DNA of 64,000 nucleotides from Lysobacteraceae bacterium (GTDB taxonomy: Bacteria > Pseudomonadota > Gammaproteobacteria > Xanthomonadales > Xanthomonadaceae). A model generated the notes under the pieces. The model was not told the DNA's origin, did not search any database, and saw only the letters and a list, made by a program, of their open reading frames with translations. Position numbers and translations under genes: made by a program. Of this stretch, positions 46,348 through 53,889 are shown piece by piece (position 1 is the first letter of the stretch; each line of letters starts with the position of its first letter). The stretch is from assembly GCA_004297225.1 (NCBI GenBank), contig SCUI01000010.1, positions 496,001-560,000 of the forward strand. The letters run 5' to 3'.

Positions 46348-46833
46348 ATGCTGATCCGTTCCCTGATCGTCCTGCTGGTGGTGCTGAACCTCGGTGTCGC
46401 CGCGTGGTGGGTGCTGCACGACACGCCCGCGCAGACACCCGTGCTGCAGCCGGCCGGCGTGCCGCGCCTGCAGCTGCGCGAAGAGGCGACACCGGTGCGC
46501 GACGTGCCGGCGCCCGCGCCGGAACGCCAGGCGCCGGCCACGGCGCAACGTCCGGCGCCGACCACCGCCTGCACCGGCGAGGAAGCGGGTGCCGCGGGTT
46601 GGCGCGTTTACCTGCCATCGCAGTCCAGCCTCGAAGCCGCCGACGACGCGGCCGGCCGCATCGCCGCCGCCGGCTTCAGCGACTACCTGGTGCTGCGTGA
46701 AGGCAGCGAAGCCAACAGCATCGCGCTCGGTCGCTACGGCACGCGCGAGGCCGCGCAACGTCGCCTGGCCGCGCTGCAGGCGGCGGGATTCGCGGCCCGC
46801 TGCGCTAGAATCGAGGCCGAGTCGCAGGATTGA
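46348..46833 (+). CDS. SPOR-domain membrane protein
   Basis: 161 residues. A membrane anchor at 4-24 is followed by a Pro/Ala-rich linker (25-75) and a C-terminal SPOR-like domain (about 83-155): GWRVYLPSQSSLEAADDAAG, FSDYLVLREG and IALGRYGTREAAQRRLAAL. SPOR domains bind denuded peptidoglycan at the septum. It closes the birA-coaX operon, and its stop lies 5 bases before a tRNA gene. Confidence 0.85.
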   Translation: MLIRSLIVLLVVLNLGVAAWWVLHDTPAQTPVLQPAGVPRLQLREEATPVRDVPAPAPERQAPATAQRPAPTTACTGEEAGAAGWRVYLPSQSSLEAADDAAGRIAAAGFSDYLVLREGSEANSIALGRYGTREAAQRRLAALQAAGFAARCARIEAESQD

Positions 46834-46838
46834 TTCGC

Positions 46839-46914
46839 GCCGGCATAGCTCAGTTGGTAGAGCAACCGCCTTGTAAGCGGTAGGTCCCCAGTTCGAATCC
46901 GGGTGCCGGCACCA
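46839..46914 (+). tRNA. tRNA-Thr (anticodon TGT)
   Basis: A 76-base cloverleaf with CCA encoded. Acceptor GCCGGCA pairs with TGCCGGC; the D-arm is GCTC/GAGC; the anticodon stem ACCGC/GCGGT encloses loop CTTGTAA with anticodon TGT (reads ACA). The T-loop TTCGAAT has the A-C mismatch in its stem also seen in E. coli tRNA-Thr(UGU). It lies only 5 bases after the SPOR gene and 13 bases before the arginase gene. Confidence 0.96.
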
Positions 46915-46927
46915 GCCAGGAGCCACG

Positions 46928-47851
46928 ATGACCCGCAAATATCCCCCCGTTTCGCTGCTTGGCGTGCCCACCGACGTCGGCGCGGGCCATCGCGGCGCGC
47001 TGCTCGGGCCCGATGCGCTGCGGATCGCCGGCCTGCGCGAGGCGCTGGCGGCGCGCGGCGTGGACGTCGTGGACCGCGGCAACCTCGCCGGCCCGCAGAA
47101 CCCGTGGCAACCGCCGGTCGACGGCTACCGGCACCTGCAGGAAGTAGTGGCTTGGAACCGCGCGCTGATGGACGCGGTCGGCGCGGAACTGGCGCAAGGC
47201 CGGCTGCCGATCATGATGGGTGGCGACCACTGCCTGGGCATCGGTTCGATCACCGCGGTCGCGCGCCATTGCCGCGAGACCGGCAAGCAGCTGCGCGTGC
47301 TGTGGCTGGACGCGCACGCGGACTTCAACACCCACGACGTCACCCCGTCGGGCAACATCCACGGCATGCCGGTCGCCTGCCTGTGCGGCATCGGCCCGGA
47401 GCTGCTGGTGAAGCTCGGCGGCACCAGCCCGGCGATCCATCCGTCGCAGGTGCGGCAGGTCGGCATCCGCTCGGTGGACGAGGGCGAGAAGCGCCTGGTC
47501 AAGGAACACGGACTGGATGTCTACGACATGCGCTACATCGACGAAGTCGGGATGAAGCGGACGATGGAGGCGGCGTTGCAGGGCATGGACGACAACACGC
47601 ACCTGCACGTCAGCTTCGACGTGGACTTCCTCGATCCATCGATCGCGCCCGGCGTCGGCACCACCGTGCCGGGTGGCCCGAACTACCGCGAAGCGCAACT
47701 GGTGATGGAAATGATCGCCGACAGCGGACGCATGGGCTCGCTCGACCTGGTCGAGCTCAACCCGGTGCTGGATTGCCGCAACCAGACGGCGCTGCTGACG
47801 GTGGACCTGGTGGAAAGCCTGTTCGGCAAGTCCACGCTGATGCGCGACTAG
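46928..47851 (+). CDS. rocF: arginase
   Basis: 307 residues. Hydrolyses arginine to ornithine and urea with a two-manganese centre. Ligands are His101 (GGDHCLG), Asp128/His130/Asp132 (DAHADFN) and Asp231/Asp233 (SFDVDFLDP). CAGGAGCC precedes the ATG. Only 13 bases separate it from the tRNA 3' end, so it must share a transcript with the tRNA, with a promoter in or before the tRNA. Confidence 0.94.
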   Translation: MTRKYPPVSLLGVPTDVGAGHRGALLGPDALRIAGLREALAARGVDVVDRGNLAGPQNPWQPPVDGYRHLQEVVAWNRALMDAVGAELAQGRLPIMMGGDHCLGIGSITAVARHCRETGKQLRVLWLDAHADFNTHDVTPSGNIHGMPVACLCGIGPELLVKLGGTSPAIHPSQVRQVGIRSVDEGEKRLVKEHGLDVYDMRYIDEVGMKRTMEAALQGMDDNTHLHVSFDVDFLDPSIAPGVGTTVPGGPNYREAQLVMEMIADSGRMGSLDLVELNPVLDCRNQTALLTVDLVESLFGKSTLMRD

Positions 47852-47972
47852 CACCCGGCTGAACGCAACCCCCGTCTGATCGGCCGGCTCGACACCGTAT
47901 TCACGCGCTGCGGGCTTCCATGTGCGACACGGACGGCGTCCGCCGCTCGTCCCCCCGACACAGGAGAGTCTC

Positions 47973-48137
47973 ATGCGTATGAACCGGAAGCTGCTTGCGG
48001 TGCTGATGCTGTCGATCATGGGCTCGCTGGCCGCGTGCCACACCATCGAGGGCGCGGGCAAGGACATCGAGTCCGCCGGCGACTCGATCCAGGACACCGC
48101 GCAGGACTGCACCGACAACGTCGAGGGCAACTGCTGA
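47973..48137 (+). CDS. entericidin-like lipoprotein
   Basis: 54 residues. Lipobox LAAC with the lipidated Cys at about 22. The mature part NTIEGAGKDI-type sequence (HTIEGAGKDIESAGDSI) matches the EcnA/EcnB family. Entericidins form a small toxin/antidote lipoprotein pair in enterobacteria; single-copy homologues are widespread and of unclear role. ATG 47973 has GGAGAG at the right distance. A strong terminator follows. Confidence 0.88.
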   Translation: MRMNRKLLAVLMLSIMGSLAACHTIEGAGKDIESAGDSIQDTAQDCTDNVEGNC

Positions 48138-48188
48138 GCCGCGCCGCCCCTCGACCGCTTTCCAGGAGTACACCAGCAAGGATGCCTG

Positions 48189-48221
48189 CGGGCCGGGGTG
48201 ACACCCCGGCCCGTTCCTTTT
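48189..48221 (+). terminator. intrinsic terminator after the entericidin-like gene
   Basis: A 10-bp GC stem (CGGGCCGGGG with CCCCGGCCCG, loop TGACA) is followed by TTCCTTTT. It separates the lipoprotein gene from trpS. Confidence 0.85.
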
Positions 48222-48260
48222 CCGGCCGCCCGCGGTGAACCCGTCCGGTAAACTGGCGCG

Positions 48261-49571
48261 ATGGCCATCCAACGCGTTCTCACCGGCATCACCACCTCGG
48301 GCACGCCGCACCTGGGCAACTACGTCGGCGCGATCCGCCCGGCGATCGCGGCCAGCCGCGCGCCCGGCACCGAGAGCTTCTATTTCCTCGCCGACTACCA
48401 CTCGTTGATCAAGGTCCAGGATCCGGCGCGGGTGCAGCGCTCGACGCTGGAAATCGCCGCGGCCTGGCTGGCCTGCGGGCTGGACCCCGACCGGGTCTGG
48501 TTCTACCGGCAAAGCGATGTTCCCGAGACCACCGAGCTGACCTGGCTGCTGACCTGCGTCGCCGGCAAGGGCCTGCTCAACCGCGCGCATGCCTACAAGG
48601 CCGCGGTGGACCGCAACCGCGAAACCGGCGAGGACGACGATGCCGGCGTCACCGCGGGCTTGTTCATGTACCCGGTGCTGATGGCCGCCGACATCCTGCT
48701 GTTCAACGCCGACAAGGTGCCGGTGGGGCGCGACCAGGTGCAGCACATCGAGATGGCGCGCGACATCGGCCAGCGCTTCAACCACCTGTACGGCGGTCCG
48801 GGTTCGAAACCGTATTTCACGCTGCCCGAGGCGGCGGTCGAGGAGCAGGTGGCGACGCTGCCGGGCCTGGACGGCCGCAAGATGAGCAAGAGCTACGACA
48901 ACACGATCCCGTTGTTCGCGCCGGCCGCGGAACTGAAGAAGCTGATCTACTCGATCGTCACCGATTCGCGGAAGCCCGGCGAACCCAAGCAGGTGGAAGG
49001 CTCGGCCCTGTTCGAGGTCTTCCAGGCCTTCGCCAGCGAGCCGGAGGTCGCCGCGATGCGCGAGGCCTTCGCGACCGGCATTGGCTGGGGCTCGGCAAAG
49101 GAACTGCTGTTCATCCGCATCGATGCGGAAGTCGCGCCGTTGCGCGAGCGCTACGAGTCGCTGATCGCCCACCCGGCGCGGATCGAGGAGCAGCTGCGCG
49201 ATGGCGCCAGGCGCGTGCGCGAAAAGTACGCGACGCCGTTCCTGCATGAACTGCGCGAGGCCGTGGGCCTGCGCGACCTCGGCCGCGTGGCCGTGTCGCG
49301 ATCGGAGGGCAAGTCGGCGAAGGCCGCGCTGGCGATGTTCAAGCAGTACCGCGAAGACGACGGCAAGTTCTACTTCAAGCTGGTCGAGGGCGAGCGCGTG
49401 TTGCTGCAGGGCCGCGGCTTCGATTCGCCGCGCGAGGCGGGCACGCGGATCGCCGCGATCAAGCGCGACGGCTTCGACGGCGCCGATGCCGCCCTCGGCG
49501 AAGGCGTGGACGCGGCCGAAGTGGCCGCGGCGCTGGACGCGATCCGCGAGGCCGAAGCGGCGAAGGCATGA
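48261..49571 (+). CDS. trpS: tryptophanyl-tRNA synthetase with C-terminal extension
   Basis: Class I synthetase charging tRNA-Trp. HIGH-like motif PHLGN with His17 and KMSKS at 207-211. The canonical enzyme ends near residue 330, but this protein has 436. The extra tail contains DGKFYFKLVEGERVLLQGRG (about 367-386) and AGTRIAAIKRDGF, which resembles the YegP/DUF1508 unit. Long TrpS proteins of this kind are known in xanthomonads; the tail's function is unknown. The start overlaps nothing upstream, and the stop overlaps the next gene by 4 bp. Confidence 0.94.
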   Translation: MAIQRVLTGITTSGTPHLGNYVGAIRPAIAASRAPGTESFYFLADYHSLIKVQDPARVQRSTLEIAAAWLACGLDPDRVWFYRQSDVPETTELTWLLTCVAGKGLLNRAHAYKAAVDRNRETGEDDDAGVTAGLFMYPVLMAADILLFNADKVPVGRDQVQHIEMARDIGQRFNHLYGGPGSKPYFTLPEAAVEEQVATLPGLDGRKMSKSYDNTIPLFAPAAELKKLIYSIVTDSRKPGEPKQVEGSALFEVFQAFASEPEVAAMREAFATGIGWGSAKELLFIRIDAEVAPLRERYESLIAHPARIEEQLRDGARRVREKYATPFLHELREAVGLRDLGRVAVSRSEGKSAKAALAMFKQYREDDGKFYFKLVEGERVLLQGRGFDSPREAGTRIAAIKRDGFDGADAALGEGVDAAEVAAALDAIREAEAAKA

Positions 49572-49882
49572 ACCAGCTTGCGGCGATGCCCGACCTGGCG
49601 CTGTTGCTGTTCGCGCCCTGGTTCCTGATCCTGTCGGTGCTGTTCTGGGTGTATCCGCGGCAGCCGCGCAACACCCGGCGGCGGCTGTTCGACGCGGTCG
49701 CGCTGGCCCTGGCGCTGGTCGCGTTCATCGCCACGTTGCGCTGGTCGCACGGCTACGCGGATCGTGCCTACGGCAGGATGTGGCCGCAGATCCTGGCCAC
49801 CTCCGCCGGTTACGGCGTCTACCTGCTGGTGCTCACGATCGCGGTGTTCGTCCGCCGCGCGCTGTTCAGGGCCACTCGTTAG
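49568..49882 (+). CDS. small membrane protein, 104 aa
   Basis: Three hydrophobic segments (about 8-28, 40-58 and 75-95). No family recognised. It is coupled to trpS by a 4-bp overlap, and its last 17 bases overlap the convergent VOC gene. Confidence 0.7.
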   Translation: MNQLAAMPDLALLLFAPWFLILSVLFWVYPRQPRNTRRRLFDAVALALALVAFIATLRWSHGYADRAYGRMWPQILATSAGYGVYLLVLTIAVFVRRALFRATR

Positions 49883-50252
49883 GGCGCTGCCCCTGTTCGG
49901 GGTGGTGCATTTTCACCACGCAGAAACGTTGCCCGCTCGGCGCTTCCATCACCCACCAGCGCTTCACGAACCCGATTTTCCGCGCGCCCAGCCGCTCGAG
50001 CCGGTCGGCTTCGGCGTCCACGTCGTCGGCCTCGATGTCCAGGTGCACGCGCGAGGGATGCGAGACCTTCTGCACCTCGACGTGCAGGCCGCCCGGGGTG
50101 TCGCCGAATTGCTGGTATTCCGTGGTGGCGTCGCCGGCGTCGGGGTTGTCGATGCACATCCCCAGCGCGTCGCGCCAGAACGCTGCCGCCGCGTCGAGGT
50201 CATCGACGTTGCAGTCGATGATGAACCCGGCGAGGCGGCTGCGGTGCGGCAT
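49866..50252 (-). CDS. VOC-family (glyoxalase/bleomycin resistance-like) protein
   Basis: 128 residues with the paired beta-alpha-beta repeats of the VOC superfamily: FIIDCNVDDLDAAAAFWRDALG, then HVEVQKVSHPSRVHLDI, ending RFCVVKMHH. His and Glu residues at the usual metal positions are present, but the activity is not predictable. It follows the E2 gene by one base on the same strand. Confidence 0.85.
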   Translation of the reverse strand: MPHRSRLAGFIIDCNVDDLDAAAAFWRDALGMCIDNPDAGDATTEYQQFGDTPGGLHVEVQKVSHPSRVHLDIEADDVDAEADRLERLGARKIGFVKRWWVMEAPSGQRFCVVKMHHPEQGQRPNEWP

Positions 50253-50253
50253 C

Positions 50254-51651
50254 TCAGTTCGGCGCGGACAGGTCGTCCAGCAGTGCCCTGAGGAAGCGCG
50301 CGGCTTCGCCGCCGGTGGCGGCGCGGTGGTCGAAGGTCAGCGAGATCGGCATGCGGCGGTGCACCTCGATGCCGCCCATCACCGCGACCACGTCGTGCGA
50401 CAGCTTGCCGGCGCCGACGATCGCCACGCACGGCGGCACCACCACCGGCGTCGCGTAGCGGCCGGCGAACATGCCGAAGTTCGACAGCGAGATGGTGTAG
50501 CCCTGCAGCTCGCTGGCCGGGATCGTTCGCGATTCGACCTGCGCGCGCAGGCGCTGGATGCCGGCGCGGACGCCCTGGGCGTCGAGCATGTCGGCGTTGC
50601 GCAGCGCGGGCACGAACAGGCCGTCGTCGGTGTCCACGGCGATGCCGATGTCCACGTGCGGGTGCATGGTGCGCGACAGCGCCTGGCCGTCGAACCACGC
50701 GTTGAGCGCCGGCACCGCCTTGCAGGCGGCGACGATCGCGCGGATCAGGCGCGCGGTGATGTCCTGCTTGCCGATCCAGGCGTGCAGGTCGGCGTCGTCG
50801 CAGAGCATGGTCGGGACCACCTGCGCGTGCGCCTCGGCCATGACCCGCGCCATGTTGCGGCGCACGCCCTTGAGCTGTTCGGGCTGGCCCGATGCGGCCA
50901 CGCCCGGCGGCTGGGTGCGCATGGGCTTGCCGGATTGCGACAGGGTGCTGCGCGCCTCCATTGTGGGAGCGGCGGAAGCCGCGACAGGTGCCGCACCTCG
51001 CGTCGCGGCTTCCGCCGCTCCCACAAGGGGGCCCGCCGCCGCTGTACCGTTCGCCGCCGCCTGCTTGACGTCGGCCATGGTCACCGTGCCGTCCGGCCCG
51101 GTGGCGCGCACTCGCGACAGGTCGACCTTCAGCTTGCGCGCCATCGCGCGCACCGCCGGCATCGCCTTGACGCCGCCGACGGCGACCGCGGCTTCGGCGT
51201 GCACCGCGTCGGAACTCTGCATCGCGCCGACCACGGTGCCGGCGTCGCTGCGGGCCTCGCCCTTCGGCGCGGGAGCGCCCTTGTCGGAAATCGCGCCGCC
51301 CTCGTCGGAGGCCACGACCTTGTCGTCCGGCGCCGGATCCTCGCTGCCGACGCCGTGGCCGCCGCCGTGGTGGTGGCCGGTGTCCTGGCCCTCGGCACGC
51401 TGCGGCATCGACGGATCCACTTCGAACTCGGCCAGCAGCGTGCCGGTGACGATCACGTCGCCCGCGGCGCCTGCCAGCTTCAGCACCTTGCCGGAGACCG
51501 GCGAGGGCACGTCGACCACCGCCTTCGCGGTTTCCATAGACACCAGGTTGTCGTCGAGCTTGATGGTGTCGCCGACCTTGACGTACCACTCGACGATGGT
51601 GGCGTCCGGCAGGCCTTCGCCGAGGTCGGGCAGGAGGAATTTCTTGCTCAT
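50254..51651 (-). CDS. 2-oxo acid dehydrogenase E2 (second complex)
   Basis: 465 residues. Lipoyl domain (about 1-80) with Lys43 in ETAKAVVD, the branched-chain/PdhC-type context. A long linker with a His-rich stretch (about 91-98) follows, then an E3/E1-binding domain (about 163-200, MPAVRAMARKLKVDLS). The catalytic domain ends in FDHRAATGG. Residues about 209-231, between binding and catalytic domains, are encoded by an in-frame palindromic repeat (50961-51026). It forms an E1alpha-E1beta-E2 operon. Because PDH-type aceF is already present, branched-chain 2-oxo acids are the likely substrate, but pyruvate is possible. No own E3; lpdA may be shared. Confidence 0.9.
   Translation of the reverse strand: MSKKFLLPDLGEGLPDATIVEWYVKVGDTIKLDDNLVSMETAKAVVDVPSPVSGKVLKLAGAAGDVIVTGTLLAEFEVDPSMPQRAEGQDTGHHHGGGHGVGSEDPAPDDKVVASDEGGAISDKGAPAPKGEARSDAGTVVGAMQSSDAVHAEAAVAVGGVKAMPAVRAMARKLKVDLSRVRATGPDGTVTMADVKQAAANGTAAAGPLVGAAEAATRGAAPVAASAAPTMEARSTLSQSGKPMRTQPPGVAASGQPEQLKGVRRNMARVMAEAHAQVVPTMLCDDADLHAWIGKQDITARLIRAIVAACKAVPALNAWFDGQALSRTMHPHVDIGIAVDTDDGLFVPALRNADMLDAQGVRAGIQRLRAQVESRTIPASELQGYTISLSNFGMFAGRYATPVVVPPCVAIVGAGKLSHDVVAVMGGIEVHRRMPISLTFDHRAATGGEAARFLRALLDDLSAPN
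50961..51026 (-). repeat. palindromic repeat inside the second E2 gene, read in frame
   Basis: A full copy of the dispersed palindrome. On the coding strand it reads Val-Gly-Ala-Ala-Glu-Ala-Ala-Thr ... Val-Ala-Ala-Ser-Ala-Ala-Pro-Thr, the same frame of both arms as in lpdA. It lies in the linker between the peripheral subunit-binding domain and the acyltransferase domain. Confidence 0.92.
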
Positions 51652-51665
51652 CTTCGTCGGCTTCC

Positions 51666-52673
51666 TTACGAGTGGGCCAGGGCGCGCTTCGCCGCGGCGA
51701 CGATCTTCTCCACGCTGGGCAGGTACTTCATTTCCAGGCGGAACAGCGGGATGTGGGTGTCGTAGCCGGTGACGCGCTCGACCGGGGCGAGCAGGTCGAA
51801 CATGCATTCCCCGGCCAGGCGCGCGGCGATCTCGGCGCCGAAGCCGGCGGTCTTCGCCGCCTCGTGCACGATCACGCAGCGCCCGGTCCTGGCCACCGAC
51901 TCGGCGATGGTGTCGAAGTCCAGCGGGGTCAGCGTGGCGACGTCGATCACTTCCGCGCTCACGCCTTCCTTCGCCAGCGCGTCGGCCGCCTCCAGCGTCT
52001 CCTTCACCTGCGAACCCCAGGTCACCAGGGTCAGGTCGCTGCCGTCGCGCAGCACGTAGCAGACGTCCAGCGGCAGCGCCTCGCCGTCATCGGGCACCAG
52101 TTCCTTGTACTGGCGGTAGATGCGCTTGGGCTCCATGAAGATCACCGGATCCGGGTCGCGGATCGCGGCCAGCAGCATGCCGTAGGCGCGTTGCGGCGAG
52201 GACGGCAGGATCACGCGCAGGCCGGGCACGTTGGTGAAGATCGCCTCGTTGGCCTCGCTGTGGTGCTCGGGCGCGCGGATGCCGCCGCCCCACGGCACGC
52301 GCAGCACCATCGGGCAGTGCAGGCGGCCGCGGGTGCGGTAGCGCATGCGCGCGGCGTGGCAGACCAGGAAGTCGACCATCGGGTAGACGAAGCCGTCGAA
52401 CTGCGCCTCGGCCACCGGCTTCATGCCCTGCGAGGCCATGCCGACGGTCAGGCCGGCGATGGTGGTCTCGTCCAGCGGCGTGTCGAGCACGCGTTCGGTG
52501 CCGAACTGCGCGGACAGGCCGGCGGTGGCGCGGAACACGCCGCCGTTGACGCCGACGTCCTCGCCGAGCACGACGACGCTGTCGTCGTGGCGCATCTCGT
52601 AGGCCAGGGCCTGGGTGATCGCCTCGATCAGGGTGATCGGAGCGGGCGTGGTTGCGGCCTTCTGCTCAGCCAT
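51666..52673 (-). CDS. pdhB: 2-oxo acid dehydrogenase E1 beta subunit
   Basis: 335 residues. Thiamine-diphosphate-dependent E1 beta: LGEDVGVNGGVFRAT, the ThDP-contacting Glu region DETTIAGLTVGMA, EAQFDGFVYP, and EHHSEANEAIF with an active-site His. The ATG at 52673 overlaps the E1 alpha stop by 8 bp. Substrate preference (branched-chain versus pyruvate) is unresolved from sequence. Confidence 0.9.
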   Translation of the reverse strand: MAEQKAATTPAPITLIEAITQALAYEMRHDDSVVVLGEDVGVNGGVFRATAGLSAQFGTERVLDTPLDETTIAGLTVGMASQGMKPVAEAQFDGFVYPMVDFLVCHAARMRYRTRGRLHCPMVLRVPWGGGIRAPEHHSEANEAIFTNVPGLRVILPSSPQRAYGMLLAAIRDPDPVIFMEPKRIYRQYKELVPDDGEALPLDVCYVLRDGSDLTLVTWGSQVKETLEAADALAKEGVSAEVIDVATLTPLDFDTIAESVARTGRCVIVHEAAKTAGFGAEIAARLAGECMFDLLAPVERVTGYDTHIPLFRLEMKYLPSVEKIVAAAKRALAHS

Positions 52674-53742
52674 TGCGCTTCTCCCAGGCAATGGCGGCGT
52701 CGCGCTGCTCGACCAGTTCGGCCGGCAGTTCCGCGTACAGGTAATCGAACATCGCTTCCACCGGCTGCACCTTGGTCTCCAGGTAGGCGTTGATTTCCTC
52801 GTCCACCTTGCGGCCGCATTCCTCGAGCCAGGCCTCTTCCTGCTGCTTGTCCCAGGCCTTGGCCTTTTCCAGGTACTTGCGCAGGCGGATCATCGGCTCG
52901 CGCGTCCAGGCGTCCTTGACCTCGTCCTCGCCGCGGTAGCGGCGGGCGTCGTCGGCGGTGGTGTGGTCGTGCAGGCGGTAGGTCATGAACTCGATCACGC
53001 TGCCGCCTTCGCCCTTGCGCGCGCGCTCATGGGCCCGGCGCATCGCCTCGAGCACGGCGACCAGGTCGTTGCCGTCCACCTGCAGGCAATGCAGGCCGCC
53101 GGCCAGGCCCTTCTGCGCCAGCGTCTGCGCGCCGGTCTGCGACGAGCGCGGGACCGAGATCGCCCAGCCGTTGTTGATCACGCACAGGATCAGCGGCAGC
53201 TTGTAGGCACCGCCGGAGTTCACCGCGGCGTAGAAGTCGGTCTTCGACGAGCCGCCGTCGCCGCAGCAGGCCACGGCCACGCGGTCCTGCCTGCGCAGCT
53301 TGAAGCTGAGCGCGGCGCCGGCCGCCATCAGGCACTGGGTGGAGATCGGCACGCACCAGGGGTAGTCGTTCTTCGGGCCCTGGAAGTCGTTGCCGCGCTC
53401 GTCGCCGCCCCAGTACATCAGCACCTCGCGCGGGCGCACGCCGCGCATGAACTGGGCGCCGTACTCGCGGTAGCTGGGGGCGAACACGTCCTCCGGGCGC
53501 ATCGAGGCGCCGATGCCCACGTGCACCGCCTCGTGGCCGAGGCTGGCGGCGTACGTACCGAGCTTGCCGGTGCGCTGGAGGGCAATCGACTTGCTGTCGA
53601 ACGTGCGGACGAACAGCATCTGCTTGAACAGGGGGACGAGTGCCTTCGGATCCTTGAACGCCTTCGGCAGCTCGGCGACGGGCTTGCCGTCAGGATCCAG
53701 GTATTGCAGGTACTCGATCTCGAAACGAGCGGCGACGGTCAT
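52666..53742 (-). CDS. pdhA: 2-oxo acid dehydrogenase E1 alpha subunit
   Basis: 358 residues. ThDP motif GDGGSSKTDFYAAVNSGGA...NN and the phosphorylation-loop-like region YRLHDHTTADD with the ThDP-contacting His. RTGKLGTYAASLGHEA matches Bacillus PdhA/BkdA-type subunits. It is the first gene of the E1alpha-E1beta-E2 unit. A TACAAT -10-like box lies 31 bases upstream (53773-53778, minus strand) beside a GC hairpin. It is divergent from the tryptophan dioxygenase gene. Confidence 0.9.
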   Translation of the reverse strand: MTVAARFEIEYLQYLDPDGKPVAELPKAFKDPKALVPLFKQMLFVRTFDSKSIALQRTGKLGTYAASLGHEAVHVGIGASMRPEDVFAPSYREYGAQFMRGVRPREVLMYWGGDERGNDFQGPKNDYPWCVPISTQCLMAAGAALSFKLRRQDRVAVACCGDGGSSKTDFYAAVNSGGAYKLPLILCVINNGWAISVPRSSQTGAQTLAQKGLAGGLHCLQVDGNDLVAVLEAMRRAHERARKGEGGSVIEFMTYRLHDHTTADDARRYRGEDEVKDAWTREPMIRLRKYLEKAKAWDKQQEEAWLEECGRKVDEEINAYLETKVQPVEAMFDYLYAELPAELVEQRDAAIAWEKRNG

Positions 53743-53786
53743 GCGGTCGGGCCTGGTGGAGACAGAAGGGGAATTGTAGCGAATCG

Positions 53787-53809
53787 GCCCCCGGGGCCGC
53801 CCCGGGGGC
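53787..53809 (+). repeat. GC-only hairpin in the pdhA-kynA divergent region
   Basis: Perfect 10-bp arms GCCCCCGGGG and CCCCGGGGGC with a CCG loop. It lies just upstream of the -10-like box of the E1 alpha gene and could block or pause transcription in either direction; no T-tract on either side. Confidence 0.7.
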
Positions 53810-53820
53810 GGCCGGTCCCT

Positions 53821-53832
53821 TGACCCAGGTCA
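53821..53832 (+). promoter_or_regulatory. candidate operator palindrome upstream of kynA
   Basis: TGACC-CA-GGTCA is a perfect 5-2-5 inverted repeat 57 bases before the kynA start, and it overlaps a TTGACC -35-like box (53820-53825). No regulator gene is adjacent, so the binding protein is unknown. Confidence 0.4.
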
Positions 53833-53889
53833 GGCACGGCGCGGGTTTCGCGCCCGGGCCGCGGCGCGGCCGTGCGACACTTGCGCGCC

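Noticed and set aside
48138-48260. Tryptophan attenuator or T-box ahead of trpS
   Set aside because: The region holds only the terminator of the preceding gene; no Trp codon leader peptide or alternative hairpin was found.
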